Shown in pieces: positions 25,641 to 34,159 of a DNA stretch of 64,000 nt (position 1 is the first letter of the stretch; every line of letters starts with the position of its first letter). The DNA is from an uncultured Coriobacteriaceae bacterium. GTDB lineage: Bacteria; Actinomycetota; Coriobacteriia; Coriobacteriales; Atopobiaceae. The notes under the pieces are model-generated. The model was not told the DNA's origin. It did not search any database and saw only the letters and a list, made by a program, of their open reading frames with translations. Where the stretch lies: positions 46,243 through 110,242 of the forward strand of contig CADCHF010000017.1 in the NCBI GenBank assembly GCA_902801175.1, read 5' to 3'. A program made the position numbers and the translations under genes.

Positions 25641-26504
25641 ATGAGAATCAGTGACATCTTGGCCCAGCGCCAATCGTTCTCGTTTGAGATCTTCCCACCC
25701 AAGGGCGACATGTCGGTTGAGCAGGCCGAAAAGGTGGCCACCGAGCTTTGCGAGAACAACCCCGACTGGATCAGCGTGACCTTCTCGGCAGGTGGATCGG
25801 GCAACTCCAAGCGCACGGCAGACATCGGTCGCCGCATTGAGCGAGGCGTTGGGACCACGGCACTGGCACACCTCACCTGCTTTGGGTCGAGCCGCACAGA
25901 TGTTGACGCCTACGTGCGCCAGCTGCAGTCCGCCGGCATTGAAAACGTGCTTGCCCTTCGCGGCGACCGTGCGCCGGGACGTGAGGCAATCGACTTCTTC
26001 TACGCCTCGGACCTCGTCCCCTATCTCAAGGAAGCCGGAATGTGCGTGGGCGCTGCCTGCTACCCCGAGGGCCACGTTGAGTGCGAGTACCTGTCCGACG
26101 ACCTCGAGCACCTCAAGATCAAGGTCGATGCAGGCGTTGACTTCTTGGTGACGCAGCTCTTCTTTGACAACGACGACTTCTATCGCTTCCGCGAGCTTTG
26201 CGACCGCAAGCGCATCAAGGTCCCCATCGTGTGCGGAATCATGCCCTTTACCAGCGTCAAGCAGCTCCAGCGCATGACCTTTAACTGCGGCGCCTCCATC
26301 CCCGCACGCGTGGTCAAGCGCCTGGTTGCCGCTGGTGACGACCCCACCGCTCAGGCCGCGGCAGGAATCCGCTATGCGCAGGAACAGATTGTGGACCTCG
26401 CGCAAAACGGCGTGGACGGCATCCACATCTACAGCATGAACCGCCCGGAGATTGGTCGCGCCATGCACAGCGCGCTCGTAGACTGCGGATATCTTTCCGC
26501 GTAG
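25641..26504 (+). CDS. metF: 5,10-methylenetetrahydrofolate reductase
   Basis: Reduces methylene-THF to methyl-THF, the methyl donor for methionine synthase. The 287-residue protein starts with FSFEIFPPKG, the family's N-terminal strand, and has FSAGGSGNSKRT, LALRGD near 105, and QLFFDNDDFYRF near 170, all part of the FAD-binding TIM barrel. GGAG precedes ATG 25641. The MetH activation-domain gene follows after 4 nt and metH overlaps that, forming a methyl-transfer operon. Confidence 0.95.
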   Translation: MRISDILAQRQSFSFEIFPPKGDMSVEQAEKVATELCENNPDWISVTFSAGGSGNSKRTADIGRRIERGVGTTALAHLTCFGSSRTDVDAYVRQLQSAGIENVLALRGDRAPGREAIDFFYASDLVPYLKEAGMCVGAACYPEGHVECEYLSDDLEHLKIKVDAGVDFLVTQLFFDNDDFYRFRELCDRKRIKVPIVCGIMPFTSVKQLQRMTFNCGASIPARVVKRLVAAGDDPTAQAAAGIRYAQEQIVDLAQNGVDGIHIYSMNRPEIGRAMHSALVDCGYLSA

Positions 26505-26508
26505 CGAC

Positions 26509-27222
26509 ATGTTGGCGGGGCTGCGCGTTGCGCGCGAAACATACAGCATAAGCTCGGTAGACCGGCAGGAGGTGCTGCGCTACCTGGGCTATCATGGGCA
26601 GGCGCTCTCGGGCGAGCTTGACGGGCGCATCGACGCCGTCGTGGCGAGCTGCCTCAAGATTGCCAAGCCCCGAGCGACGATTGCAGCCTTTCCAGTGCAG
26701 AGCGTGAGCCCAAACGAGGTCATTCTCGACGGCTGCACCCTGCGCCTCACCGGGCACGACATCGCCGACCATCTTAAGGACGCCACGCAGGTAGTGCTCT
26801 TTGCGGCCACGCTTGGTATGGACGTGGACCGCGAGCTTCGCCGCCTCTCGCTGACCGACGCCCTCGAGCAGGTCGTTTTTGACTCGGCGGCAACGGCGCT
26901 CGTGGAACGTGCCGCCGATGCCGCAAACGCTCACATACGTGCCTATGCCGCGGGTATTGGCGCCTTCACCAGCTGGCGCTTCTCCCCTGGGTATGGCGAT
27001 CTTCCCCTCTCCATACAGGGCGACTTTTTGCGTACCATAGATGCCACGAGACAGCTTGGCATCACGCTTACGCCATCAAACCTGATGGTGCCCACCAAGA
27101 GCGTCACCGCAGTGGTGGGGATTCACCCGAACCCGCAGCCCGGGCTCGAGAGCTCGTGCTCGATCTGTTCGCTCGCCGAGTTCTGCACGATTCGCGCTAC
27201 TGGAAGGACCTGCCGTGGCTAG
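26509..27222 (+). CDS. Methionine synthase reactivation-domain protein
   Basis: The 237-residue protein corresponds to the C-terminal AdoMet-binding activation domain of MetH, here a separate gene. It shows RFSPGYGDLPLSIQ (the AdoMet-binding R-x-x-x-G-Y segment) near residue 160, TPSNLMVPTKSVTAVVG near 185, and a cysteine-rich end SSCSICSLAEFCTIRATGRTC not found in the E. coli domain. It presumably reductively re-methylates oxidised cobalamin on the MetH core encoded next. The last 8 nt overlap metH. No obvious ribosome-binding site beyond the preceding metF end, so translation may be coupled. Confidence 0.87.
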   Translation: MLAGLRVARETYSISSVDRQEVLRYLGYHGQALSGELDGRIDAVVASCLKIAKPRATIAAFPVQSVSPNEVILDGCTLRLTGHDIADHLKDATQVVLFAATLGMDVDRELRRLSLTDALEQVVFDSAATALVERAADAANAHIRAYAAGIGAFTSWRFSPGYGDLPLSIQGDFLRTIDATRQLGITLTPSNLMVPTKSVTAVVGIHPNPQPGLESSCSICSLAEFCTIRATGRTCRG

Positions 27223-29833
27223 TCAGACCGCATGCGTTGCAACCACCACACCCTTTGGACACGAGGCATGCCGCCGTCTGCGCATTAAGGACGAGCACCT
27301 TGCCCGCGTATTGGAAGGTCACGACTACCTGCTGTTTGACGGGGCAATGGGCACTCAGCTGCAGGAACGCGGCCTGGCCGCAGGCGAGATTCCCGAGCTT
27401 CTGTGCCTGACCAACCCCGCCGAGATAACCCAGATCCATCAGGCATACGTCGAGGCAGGCTCTGAGGTAGTCACCACTAACACCTTTGGCGCCAACCGCA
27501 CCAAGCTCGGCGACGCCGCCTCTGTGGAGCAGATCTTTAAGGCAGCCATCGACTGCGCTCGTGCGTCGGGCGCTCGCTACGTAGCCGCAGACATTGGCCC
27601 CACCGGCGCACTTCTGCAGCCCATGGGAACCCTCTCCTTTGACGATGCCTACGACCTCTTTGCCGAGCAGGTGCGCGCAGCCACCCAAGCTGGCGCCGAC
27701 CTCTTCATCATCGAGACGATGGCTGACCTTGCCGAGGCAAAGGCGGCGCTGCTCGCCGTTAAGGAGAACTCCGACCTTCCCGCCTTTGTGACCATGACCT
27801 TTGACGAGGACGGTCGCACCTTCTTGGGCACCACGCCCGAGGTCGCAGCGGTCACCCTCTCGGCGCTTGGCGCAAGCGTGCTCGGCATCAACTGCTCGCT
27901 GGGACCCGCCGACGTTGCCCCGCTCATCTCGCGCATGATCGCGTGGTCGAGCTGCCCGGTGATGGCGCAGGCAAACGCCGGACTCCCCCATGTACACGAG
28001 GGCAAGACCTACTACTCCATTGGCCCCAAGGAGTACTGCACCGCCGTGCAGACCATGCTCGACGCTGGCGTGACTGTGGTCGGCGGCTGCTGTGGGACCT
28101 CGCCCGCCTTCATTGCCGGCGAGAACCTGCTGCTCAGAGGGCGTTTGGCACAGGGACGCGAACTGCACAAGCACTTTACCGTGACCAGCGCCCAGCAGCT
28201 CTGTGCAATCTCTATGGGACAGGTGGGCGTCATTGGCGAGCGCATCAACCCCACGGGCAAGAAGCGCCTCAAGGAGGCCCTGCGCAGTGGCAATCACGAC
28301 TACGTGATGGGCGAGGCCATCAGCCAGACCTCCGCCGGCGCGCAGATCCTCGACGTCAACGCAGGCTTGCCCGAGATTGATGAGCGCGCGACCCTCGTGC
28401 GACTCACGCAGGAACTGCAGGGCGTGACCACGCTGCCCCTGCAGATCGACTCGTCGGACCCGCTTGCCATCGAGGCCGCCGTGCGCGCCTACCCGGGCAA
28501 GCCCATCATCAACTCCTGCAACGGAAAGCAGGAGGTGCTCGACGCGGTGCTGCCCATTGCCAAACACTACGGCTGCGCCATCGTTGGCCTCACGCTCGAT
28601 GAGGAGGGCATCCCCCAGACCGCCGAGGGACGCCTGGCAATTGCAAAGAAGATCGTCGCGCAGGCCGAGAGCATTGGCATCCCGCGGCAGGACATCGTGA
28701 TTGACTGCCTGGCCATGGCCGCATCAACCGACCAGCGTGCCCCGCGCGCCATCCTCGACGGCATTCGCCTGGTAAAGCAGGAGCTGCCCGGCGTGCGCAC
28801 CGTGCTTGGTGTGAGCAACATCAGCTTTGGCCTGCCCTTCCGTCCGCTGGTAAACGCCACCTTCCTTGCCGCGGCGTTCTCGGCAGGGCTTGACCTGGCC
28901 ATTGTCAACCCCATGAACGAGCGGCTGATGGACGTGGTCAACTCGTGGCGCGTGTTGTCTGGAGAGGACGAGAGCGCCCAGGAGTACGTGGCGGCCTATG
29001 CCACACGCAAGGACGGACCGCCTGGCAACACGGCGCAGGCGCCAACGTTTGACCTGAGCACGAACGAGGGCATTGCTGCGGCACTGGCGTCCATGGCCAG
29101 CTCGCTACAGAGCATTTCGTCAACCATGACAGGCGGAGCGGCTCCTGTCGCGGGCAATGCGACAGCGGAGAAACCCAAGGACGCTGGCGCCGCCGACAAC
29201 TCCCCTGAAGGACAAGTGCGGGATTTGGTGCTTGCCGGCCGAAAGGGCCCGGTGCCCGACGCCGTGCGAGTGATTCTCGCCGATGCCGACTCCTCACACG
29301 ACGCAATGTACGTGATCAACCAGGTGCTGATTCCTGCGCTTGACGAAGTTGGCGCGCGCTTTGAGAAGGGCACCTTCTTCCTGCCCCAGCTGATGGCATC
29401 GGCCGAGGCTGCCAAGGCCGGCTTTGGAGTGCTGCGCGAGGAGTCCTCGGGTCAGGACGTGCCCAGCAAGGGCAAGATCGCACTCGCCACCGTTAAGGGC
29501 GACATCCACGACATTGGCAAGAACATCGTACGCATGCTGCTTGAGAACTACGGCTATGACGTCATTGACCTGGGACGCGACGTTGACCCGCAGGTCTTTA
29601 CCGACGTTGTGGTTGACCAGCACATTGAGCTGGCAGGGCTCTCGGCGCTCATGACCACCACAGTTCCCGCGATGGCGGAGACCATTGACCTTCTGCATGA
29701 CCAAGCGCCGTGGTGCAAGGTCATTGTGGGAGGAGCGGTGCTCAATCCCGAGTACGCCCAGATGGTGGGTGCCGACTACTACGCCAAGGATGCCAACGAG
29801 AGCGCCCGCATTGCCGGTGAGGTATTGGGGTAA
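27215..29833 (+). CDS. metH: Cobalamin-dependent methionine synthase lacking its activation domain
   Basis: Transfers a methyl group from methyl-THF to homocysteine through cobalamin. The 872-residue protein has the homocysteine domain (about 30-320; zinc ligands in INCSLG and GGCCGT), the pterin domain (about 345-600; ERINPTGKKR), the cap domain (about 665-745) and the B12 domain with the cobalt-ligand His765 in GDIHDIGKN. It stops at the end of the B12 domain, about 330 residues before a full-length MetH would. A Thr/Ala-rich linker of about 60 residues precedes the cap. The start is GTG with GGAAGG upstream, inside the end of the activation-domain gene. Confidence 0.94.
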   Translation: MASQTACVATTTPFGHEACRRLRIKDEHLARVLEGHDYLLFDGAMGTQLQERGLAAGEIPELLCLTNPAEITQIHQAYVEAGSEVVTTNTFGANRTKLGDAASVEQIFKAAIDCARASGARYVAADIGPTGALLQPMGTLSFDDAYDLFAEQVRAATQAGADLFIIETMADLAEAKAALLAVKENSDLPAFVTMTFDEDGRTFLGTTPEVAAVTLSALGASVLGINCSLGPADVAPLISRMIAWSSCPVMAQANAGLPHVHEGKTYYSIGPKEYCTAVQTMLDAGVTVVGGCCGTSPAFIAGENLLLRGRLAQGRELHKHFTVTSAQQLCAISMGQVGVIGERINPTGKKRLKEALRSGNHDYVMGEAISQTSAGAQILDVNAGLPEIDERATLVRLTQELQGVTTLPLQIDSSDPLAIEAAVRAYPGKPIINSCNGKQEVLDAVLPIAKHYGCAIVGLTLDEEGIPQTAEGRLAIAKKIVAQAESIGIPRQDIVIDCLAMAASTDQRAPRAILDGIRLVKQELPGVRTVLGVSNISFGLPFRPLVNATFLAAAFSAGLDLAIVNPMNERLMDVVNSWRVLSGEDESAQEYVAAYATRKDGPPGNTAQAPTFDLSTNEGIAAALASMASSLQSISSTMTGGAAPVAGNATAEKPKDAGAADNSPEGQVRDLVLAGRKGPVPDAVRVILADADSSHDAMYVINQVLIPALDEVGARFEKGTFFLPQLMASAEAAKAGFGVLREESSGQDVPSKGKIALATVKGDIHDIGKNIVRMLLENYGYDVIDLGRDVDPQVFTDVVVDQHIELAGLSALMTTTVPAMAETIDLLHDQAPWCKVIVGGAVLNPEYAQMVGADYYAKDANESARIAGEVLG

Positions 29834-29956
29834 GGAGAGGCAGGGCCAGTAAGTGCTCGCAGCTCTTGCGCTATAAAGTTGAGGTCGCCCCACAACGGCC
29901 GCAAAAGCTGCTACACTGTTATGTGCTTGGCTGGAAGCCCAGCGCAGTGATTGCAC

Positions 29957-30031
29957 TGGGGCATCGTCCAGTGGTTAGGACTGCGGTTTTTGGTGCCGCC
30001 AACCTAGGTTCGAATCCTAGTGCCCCAGCCA
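29957..30031 (+). tRNA. tRNA-Gln (anticodon TTG)
   Basis: A complete cloverleaf can be drawn: acceptor TGGGGCA/TGCCCCA, D-stem GTCC/GGAC, anticodon stem GCGGT/GCCGC with loop TTTTGGT, T-stem CTAGG/CCTAG with loop TTCGAAT. The anticodon TTG reads CAA. The U1-A72 pair is the bacterial tRNA-Gln identity feature. The CCA end is encoded. Confidence 0.95.
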
Positions 30032-30041
30032 ACAAAACAGC

Positions 30042-30075
30042 AGGTCAGAGGTGGTGTAACCTCTGACCTTTTGTT
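30042..30075 (+). terminator. Intrinsic terminator after tRNA-Gln
   Basis: AGGTCAGAGG pairs with CCTCTGACCT, followed by TTTGTTG. Confidence 0.88.
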
Positions 30076-30126
30076 GTTTGAATCCTATTTTAATCATAGA
30101 TTCTGACTAAGATCTCTGTTGGGCTT

Positions 30127-30259
30127 GGGGTGTGTCACGGGGACGTATAATTTGACACACTCAGTCAAGTCACCAGGACAGATGGCCTTCGAGAGCGGCC
30201 GACACCATGACGAGCGAGTTTCCGAGTGTGTCAAATTATACGTCCCCGTGACACACCCC
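30127..30259. repeat. Perfect inverted repeat with 36-nt arms (family C)
   Basis: Arms 30127-30162 and 30224-30259 are exact reverse complements over 36 nt (GGGGTGTGTCACGGGG…) around a 61-nt spacer. The TGTCACGGGGACGT type of sequence is common in REP-like repeats of Gram-positive anaerobes; that link is from memory and unverified. It lies between tRNA-Gln and a converging gene. One copy only in the window. Confidence 0.95.
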
Positions 30260-30307
30260 CCTCTGGTCGCTCGTCTACGCGTGCCAGTTTGTCCCCCAGA
30301 CACAGTT

Positions 30308-30327
30308 GGAGCCCCTTTCGGGGCTCC
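30308..30327 (-). terminator. Short hairpin downstream of the peptidoglycan-binding gene
   Basis: GGAGCCCC/GGGGCTCC with a 4-nt loop, 54 nt past the stop codon. There is no U-tract, so its role as a terminator is tentative. Confidence 0.45.
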
Positions 30328-30380
30328 GTGGAATGCTCTGTATCGAATCGATTCAGCCAGTGTGCCGCACGCCCTCACAC

Positions 30381-31289
30381 TTACTCAAAGGCGGTGCAGA
30401 TGGCGTCGAGCAGCATCACGGCAAAGGTCTGCGCGTCACCAATGGTAAAGGTGCCGTCGTAGCTCGCGCCAAAGGGCATCTCCAGCCTAATGAGGGGCGG
30501 GTTGCGCCTCGAGCTCTCGTAGGCAGTGCGAATGCGCAGCGGCAGCGTGTCGATGTCGTCGGTGCTCAGGTTGGGCATCACGTGAGTGGACTCGAGCGGT
30601 GTGGTTGCCAGCACCAACACAAGCGTATCACCCTCACGCGCGCGCTCAGGGTCATCCACCAGGTCAAGGCCGCTGTGGTCGGTGGTAGCAGAGGCAAGGT
30701 TCCAAATGCGCCCAGCAACGTTACGCGAGATGGGATCCTCGGCCGCCATCGAAATCTGCATGCGCTCAAGAACGCCGGCCGCACGCGCAAAGCCCATGCC
30801 GCCCATGGGATGTGGACCTGCCGCAGGCTTGCCCGACCACACATGGTGCAGACGCTCAATCGCGTCAAAGGTGTCGGGGAATGCCATGCCGTCGGCAAGC
30901 TGCCCCTGGCTCTCTTGGAACTGCTTCACAGCGGCCTCGGTATATACGCCGTAGTACCCATCGGGCTCGCCGCAGGAAAAGCCCAAAATATTGAGACAGT
31001 TCTGCAGCTGGCGCACGTCCGCACCGTGGAAGTTGGGAAGTCGCAGGTACAGGGTGCGGTCACCCATGCGATAGCACTCGTCGACCAGCGCCGACCACGT
31101 CTTTGCGTCAACCTCAGAGCCTAGAGGCAGCCCGTGGTCGAGCCTAAAGCGCGCAACGGCCGTTGCGGTGGAAGTGCCAAACACCTGGCCAAGCTGCTCC
31201 GCCTCGCTGGCCTCGTAGCCAAGCTGTGCAAGACGCTGCTGAATGTCCTCAACTGCGGCGCCAGTCGCGCCCTCTCGGATGGGGTCCAT
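30381..31289 (-). CDS. Peptidoglycan-binding-domain protein, cytoplasmic (CwlM-like N-terminus)
   Basis: The 302-residue product has two tandem PG_binding_1 domains: residues about 5-65 (GAAVEDIQQRLAQLGY…TATAVARFRLDHGL) and about 82-145 (GADVRQLQNCLNILGF…TEAAVKQFQESQG). The remaining 150 residues do not show the DPGHGG or other metal-binding signatures of amidase_3. There is no signal peptide. The plan resembles actinobacterial CwlM, a non-catalytic cytoplasmic regulator of peptidoglycan synthesis, but is about 100 residues shorter. GGGAGAGG precedes the ATG. Just downstream of the polyprenyl synthase gene (27 nt), suggesting a cell-envelope operon. Confidence 0.78.
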   Translation of the reverse strand: MDPIREGATGAAVEDIQQRLAQLGYEASEAEQLGQVFGTSTATAVARFRLDHGLPLGSEVDAKTWSALVDECYRMGDRTLYLRLPNFHGADVRQLQNCLNILGFSCGEPDGYYGVYTEAAVKQFQESQGQLADGMAFPDTFDAIERLHHVWSGKPAAGPHPMGGMGFARAAGVLERMQISMAAEDPISRNVAGRIWNLASATTDHSGLDLVDDPERAREGDTLVLVLATTPLESTHVMPNLSTDDIDTLPLRIRTAYESSRRNPPLIRLEMPFGASYDGTFTIGDAQTFAVMLLDAICTAFE

Positions 31290-31316
31290 ATCCTCTCCCG
31301 TTCGCGCAGGCTCGGC

Positions 31317-32363
31317 CTAACCGAGACGCTCCACAAAGAAGTCTGCCATAGATTTGAGTACGACAAGCGCCTGCTCGTCAAACTCGGTACGTTCTAGAGT
31401 TGCCTTTGCGCGCTCGGCAAGCATGTGCGCATGCTCTCGCGTAAAGTCCACCGCTCCCGAGGCCTCGATGAGCTCAACTGCTCGCGCCAGCTTGGCCTGA
31501 TCGGTCGTACCGCTCGAAAGAAGGCCCTGCAGCTCGTCACGCTCGGCACCGTCAAGATGCTGCAGAGCCCACACGACAAGCATCGTCCGCTTTCCCTCGG
31601 TGATGTCGCTGCGGAAGTCCTTCCCCTGCTCGTCAGGATCGCCAACCAGGTTGAGCAGGTCGTCCTGCAGCTGGAACGCAAGACCGGCATCCAAGCCAAA
31701 GTCAAACAGCGCCTCGATCTGCTCGTCGGTACCACCAGCGCAGATTGCCCCGCAGGCCAGCGGCGTGGCAGCGGAGTAATAGGCGGTCTTGTGCGAGGCC
31801 ATGGTCAGGTAGTCGTCTACCGTCACATCCCAGCGGCCGTCGCGCACCCAACCAAGGTCGAGGGCCTGGCCCTCAAGCGTGCGCTGCATCATGTAGGTGA
31901 GCTCGCAGAGCACCCGCAGGCAGGTGTCGTTCTCAAGCGAGTCATCCAAAAGTAGGCCCGCATAGACGTTCACCAGTGCCAAATCGCCCGTATTGATGGC
32001 AATGCCCTCGCCATCTGTACGATACAGGCAGGGCACGCCACGGCGCATCTCACCGCAGTCGGCAATGTCGTCGTGGATGAGCGCCGCACTCTGAAAGTAC
32101 TCAATCGCGGCAGCCGTGGAGAGAGCGCAGATGGGGTCCACGCCCACAGCCTCGGCGCCCAGCAGGCAAAGAGCGGGCCTCGTGCGCTTGCCACCTGAAA
32201 CAGTAAAGCGAGCAAGCGGCTCATACAGGTAGCGAGCGAGGTCGGCTGCCGCATGCGCGGTTGGATCCTCGGGACGCAGGGTAAAGCGTGCGAGGAAGTC
32301 TTCGATCTGGGGGCGCCTCCGTGCAAGATAGTCAACAAAGGCGCGTGAGCTATCTGTTGCCAT
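31317..32363 (-). CDS. Polyprenyl (farnesyl/geranylgeranyl) diphosphate synthase
   Basis: Head-to-tail prenyl chain elongation from IPP. The 348-residue all-helical protein has the first aspartate-rich motif in LIHDDIADCGEMRRG near residue 100. The second motif reads FQLQDDLLNLVGD near 230, where the usual third Asp is Asn. GGKRTRPALC near 58 binds IPP. Chain length cannot be read from sequence. The gene sits 3 nt after galE and 27 nt before the peptidoglycan-binding gene, all in one direction. Confidence 0.92.
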   Translation of the reverse strand: MATDSSRAFVDYLARRRPQIEDFLARFTLRPEDPTAHAAADLARYLYEPLARFTVSGGKRTRPALCLLGAEAVGVDPICALSTAAAIEYFQSAALIHDDIADCGEMRRGVPCLYRTDGEGIAINTGDLALVNVYAGLLLDDSLENDTCLRVLCELTYMMQRTLEGQALDLGWVRDGRWDVTVDDYLTMASHKTAYYSAATPLACGAICAGGTDEQIEALFDFGLDAGLAFQLQDDLLNLVGDPDEQGKDFRSDITEGKRTMLVVWALQHLDGAERDELQGLLSSGTTDQAKLARAVELIEASGAVDFTREHAHMLAERAKATLERTEFDEQALVVLKSMADFFVERLG

Positions 32364-32366
32364 GGC

Positions 32367-33413
32367 TTAGTCTTCAAATCCGTTGGGGTTGTGGCTCTGC
32401 CAGTTCCAGCTGTCGCGGCACATCTCGGCGATGCCGTACTGGGCCTCCCAGCCGAGCATCTCGCGGGCCTTGGTGCAGTTGGCCGTGACGTCGCCCGCGC
32501 GGCGCGGCTCGATCACATAGGGCAGCTCGCGGCCGCAGGCCTCGGAGAACGCCTCGATGATCTCGAGCACGCTGGTGCCCTTGCCCGTTCCCAGGTTGAA
32601 CACCTCGCAGCCCGTGCGACCGGCCATCCAGGCGAGCGCCGCCACGTGGCCGGCGGCCAGGTCCATCACGTGGATGTAGTCACGCACGCCAGTGCCGTCG
32701 GGGGTGTCGTAGTCGTTGCCAAACACGTGCACGCAGTCGCGCCTGCCCACAGCGACCTGCGCCACGTAGGGCAGCAGGTTGTTGGGGATGCCCTTGGGGT
32801 CCTCGCCCATGAGGCCGGACGGGTGCGCGCCGATGGGGTTGAAGTAGCGCAGCAGCACGACGTCCCACTCGGGGTCGGCCACCACCAGCGAGCGCAGCAT
32901 CTCCTCGATCATCCACTTGGTCCAGCCGTAGGGGTTGGTGGCCGGCTTCTTGGGGCTCTCCTCGGTCAGCGGCAGCGCGTCCGGGTCGCCGTAGACCGTG
33001 GCCGAGCTGGAGAAGATGATGGACTTGCAGCCATGGTTGCGCATGGCGTCAACCAGCGTGAGCGTGTTGCCGATGTTGTTGGAGTAGTACTCGATGGGCT
33101 TGGTGACGCTCTCGCCCACAGCCTTGAAGCCCGCGAAGTGGATCACGGCGTCGACGTGGTTGTCGTCGAAGATGATGTCGAGCGCCTCGCGGTCGTTGAC
33201 GTTGGCGCGGTAGAAGCTGAGGCGCTCTGCAGCCTCGGGCCCCACGATCTGGTCGATGCGGTCGAGCACCTTCTCGTTGGCGTTCGAGAGGTCGTCGACA
33301 ATCACAACCTGGTAGCCCTGCTCGAGCAGGCAGACGACGGTGTGGCTGCCGATGAACCCGCAGCCGCCGGTGACGAGCACGCAGGTATCCTGCGGGGTCT
33401 TGGTATCGCTCAT
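32367..33413 (-). CDS. galE: UDP-glucose 4-epimerase
   Basis: Interconverts UDP-glucose and UDP-galactose (or the GlcNAc/GalNAc forms). The 348-residue short-chain dehydrogenase has the NAD fold VTGGCGFIGSHTV near residue 15, IHFAGFKAVGES near 85, the catalytic SSSATVYG and YGWTK (Tyr and Lys) near 125-150, and GVRDYIHVMDLAAGH near 230. The start at 33413 follows GGGGGAC; the frame is open eight codons upstream without a site. The gene looks more GC-rich than its neighbours. First gene of a galE / prenyl synthase / PG-binding unit. Confidence 0.95.
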   Translation of the reverse strand: MSDTKTPQDTCVLVTGGCGFIGSHTVVCLLEQGYQVVIVDDLSNANEKVLDRIDQIVGPEAAERLSFYRANVNDREALDIIFDDNHVDAVIHFAGFKAVGESVTKPIEYYSNNIGNTLTLVDAMRNHGCKSIIFSSSATVYGDPDALPLTEESPKKPATNPYGWTKWMIEEMLRSLVVADPEWDVVLLRYFNPIGAHPSGLMGEDPKGIPNNLLPYVAQVAVGRRDCVHVFGNDYDTPDGTGVRDYIHVMDLAAGHVAALAWMAGRTGCEVFNLGTGKGTSVLEIIEAFSEACGRELPYVIEPRRAGDVTANCTKAREMLGWEAQYGIAEMCRDSWNWQSHNPNGFED

Positions 33414-33585
33414 GGATGTCCCCCAATATGACAACAAGTGTCTGTAGCGGAAAAAGAGTATCCACCAGTATACGGTTCACGTATGTGCTCGGTGTGTGGG
33501 CTGTTTGTGCTGCGGCAAGCGGAGGCGCAGATTCCTGCGAAAAGGTAGCGCCCCTACCCCACGCACAGCAATGCCCGCCAAACCC

Positions 33586-33807
33586 CTAGCCGTGGGTGTA
33601 GCGCGTGGCAGCGTGCAGCATGTTTATCTCGGCCAGCTCGAGCTTGCCATCGATGTATGGCTGATACATCTTGTCTAGCGCCCCAACGCCCAAGCTGCAA
33701 CCGCTGCACTGCTCGCAGCTGCCATCCCCACACCAATCGAGGCCCTCAGCCACAATACGTATGCGCTCCTCGCGCGTCGTGTCCTTTATGAGCTTGCTGC
33801 GGGGCAT
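33586..33807 (-). CDS. Small Cys-rich protein coupled to barstar gene
   Basis: The 73-residue product has a cysteine cluster C-x4-C-x2-C-x2-C (WCGDGSCEQCSGCSLGVG) near residues 26-42 and is otherwise charged and soluble. No known family is recognised. Its AGGAG ribosome-binding site overlaps the barstar stop codon, and only 9 nt separate the genes, so it is very likely in the barnase-barstar operon. The cysteines could bind zinc or an iron-sulfur cluster; that is inference. Confidence 0.75.
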   Translation of the reverse strand: MPRSKLIKDTTREERIRIVAEGLDWCGDGSCEQCSGCSLGVGALDKMYQPYIDGKLELAEINMLHAATRYTHG

Positions 33808-33816
33808 GTCGCGCTC

Positions 33817-34143
33817 CTAGGAGTTGTCTGGCCAATGAACGGTGCTGATAGAAACCGAGAGCATGGGATTCTCTCTTGCGCACCTCAAAAGCACCTTGCA
33901 GAGCTTGTCCATCTTGAGAGCATATTCGCTGTCCACAGGCATTGTGGCGTCGCGCATGATATAGAGGCGCGTGGGCTTGTCAAGGTCGCCAAGGCAGTCG
34001 CGCAAGGCCGAGAGGTTCTTGCCGTAGTGCTCGGGAAAGTCCAGCGTCACTCGGAGATAGTCGTGGACCGTCTCGATATCAAGCAGGTCACGCTCGTCAA
34101 TAGGAACCTCGTAGATATCCCTCATAAGCACTTGCTCGGCCAT
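33817..34143 (-). CDS. Barstar-family ribonuclease inhibitor
   Basis: The 108-residue acidic protein has the barstar core: IDERDLLDIETVHDYLRV, then LDFPEHYGKNLSALRDCLGDL, whose Tyr/Asn/Asp face blocks the barnase active site. The start is ATG 34143 after GGGGG. It lies 16 nt downstream of a barnase-like gene, reversing the usual separation of these genes in Bacillus amyloliquefaciens and fitting a self-protection pair. Confidence 0.88.
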   Translation of the reverse strand: MAEQVLMRDIYEVPIDERDLLDIETVHDYLRVTLDFPEHYGKNLSALRDCLGDLDKPTRLYIMRDATMPVDSEYALKMDKLCKVLLRCARENPMLSVSISTVHWPDNS

Positions 34144-34159
34144 GGCTACCCCCAGTCCT

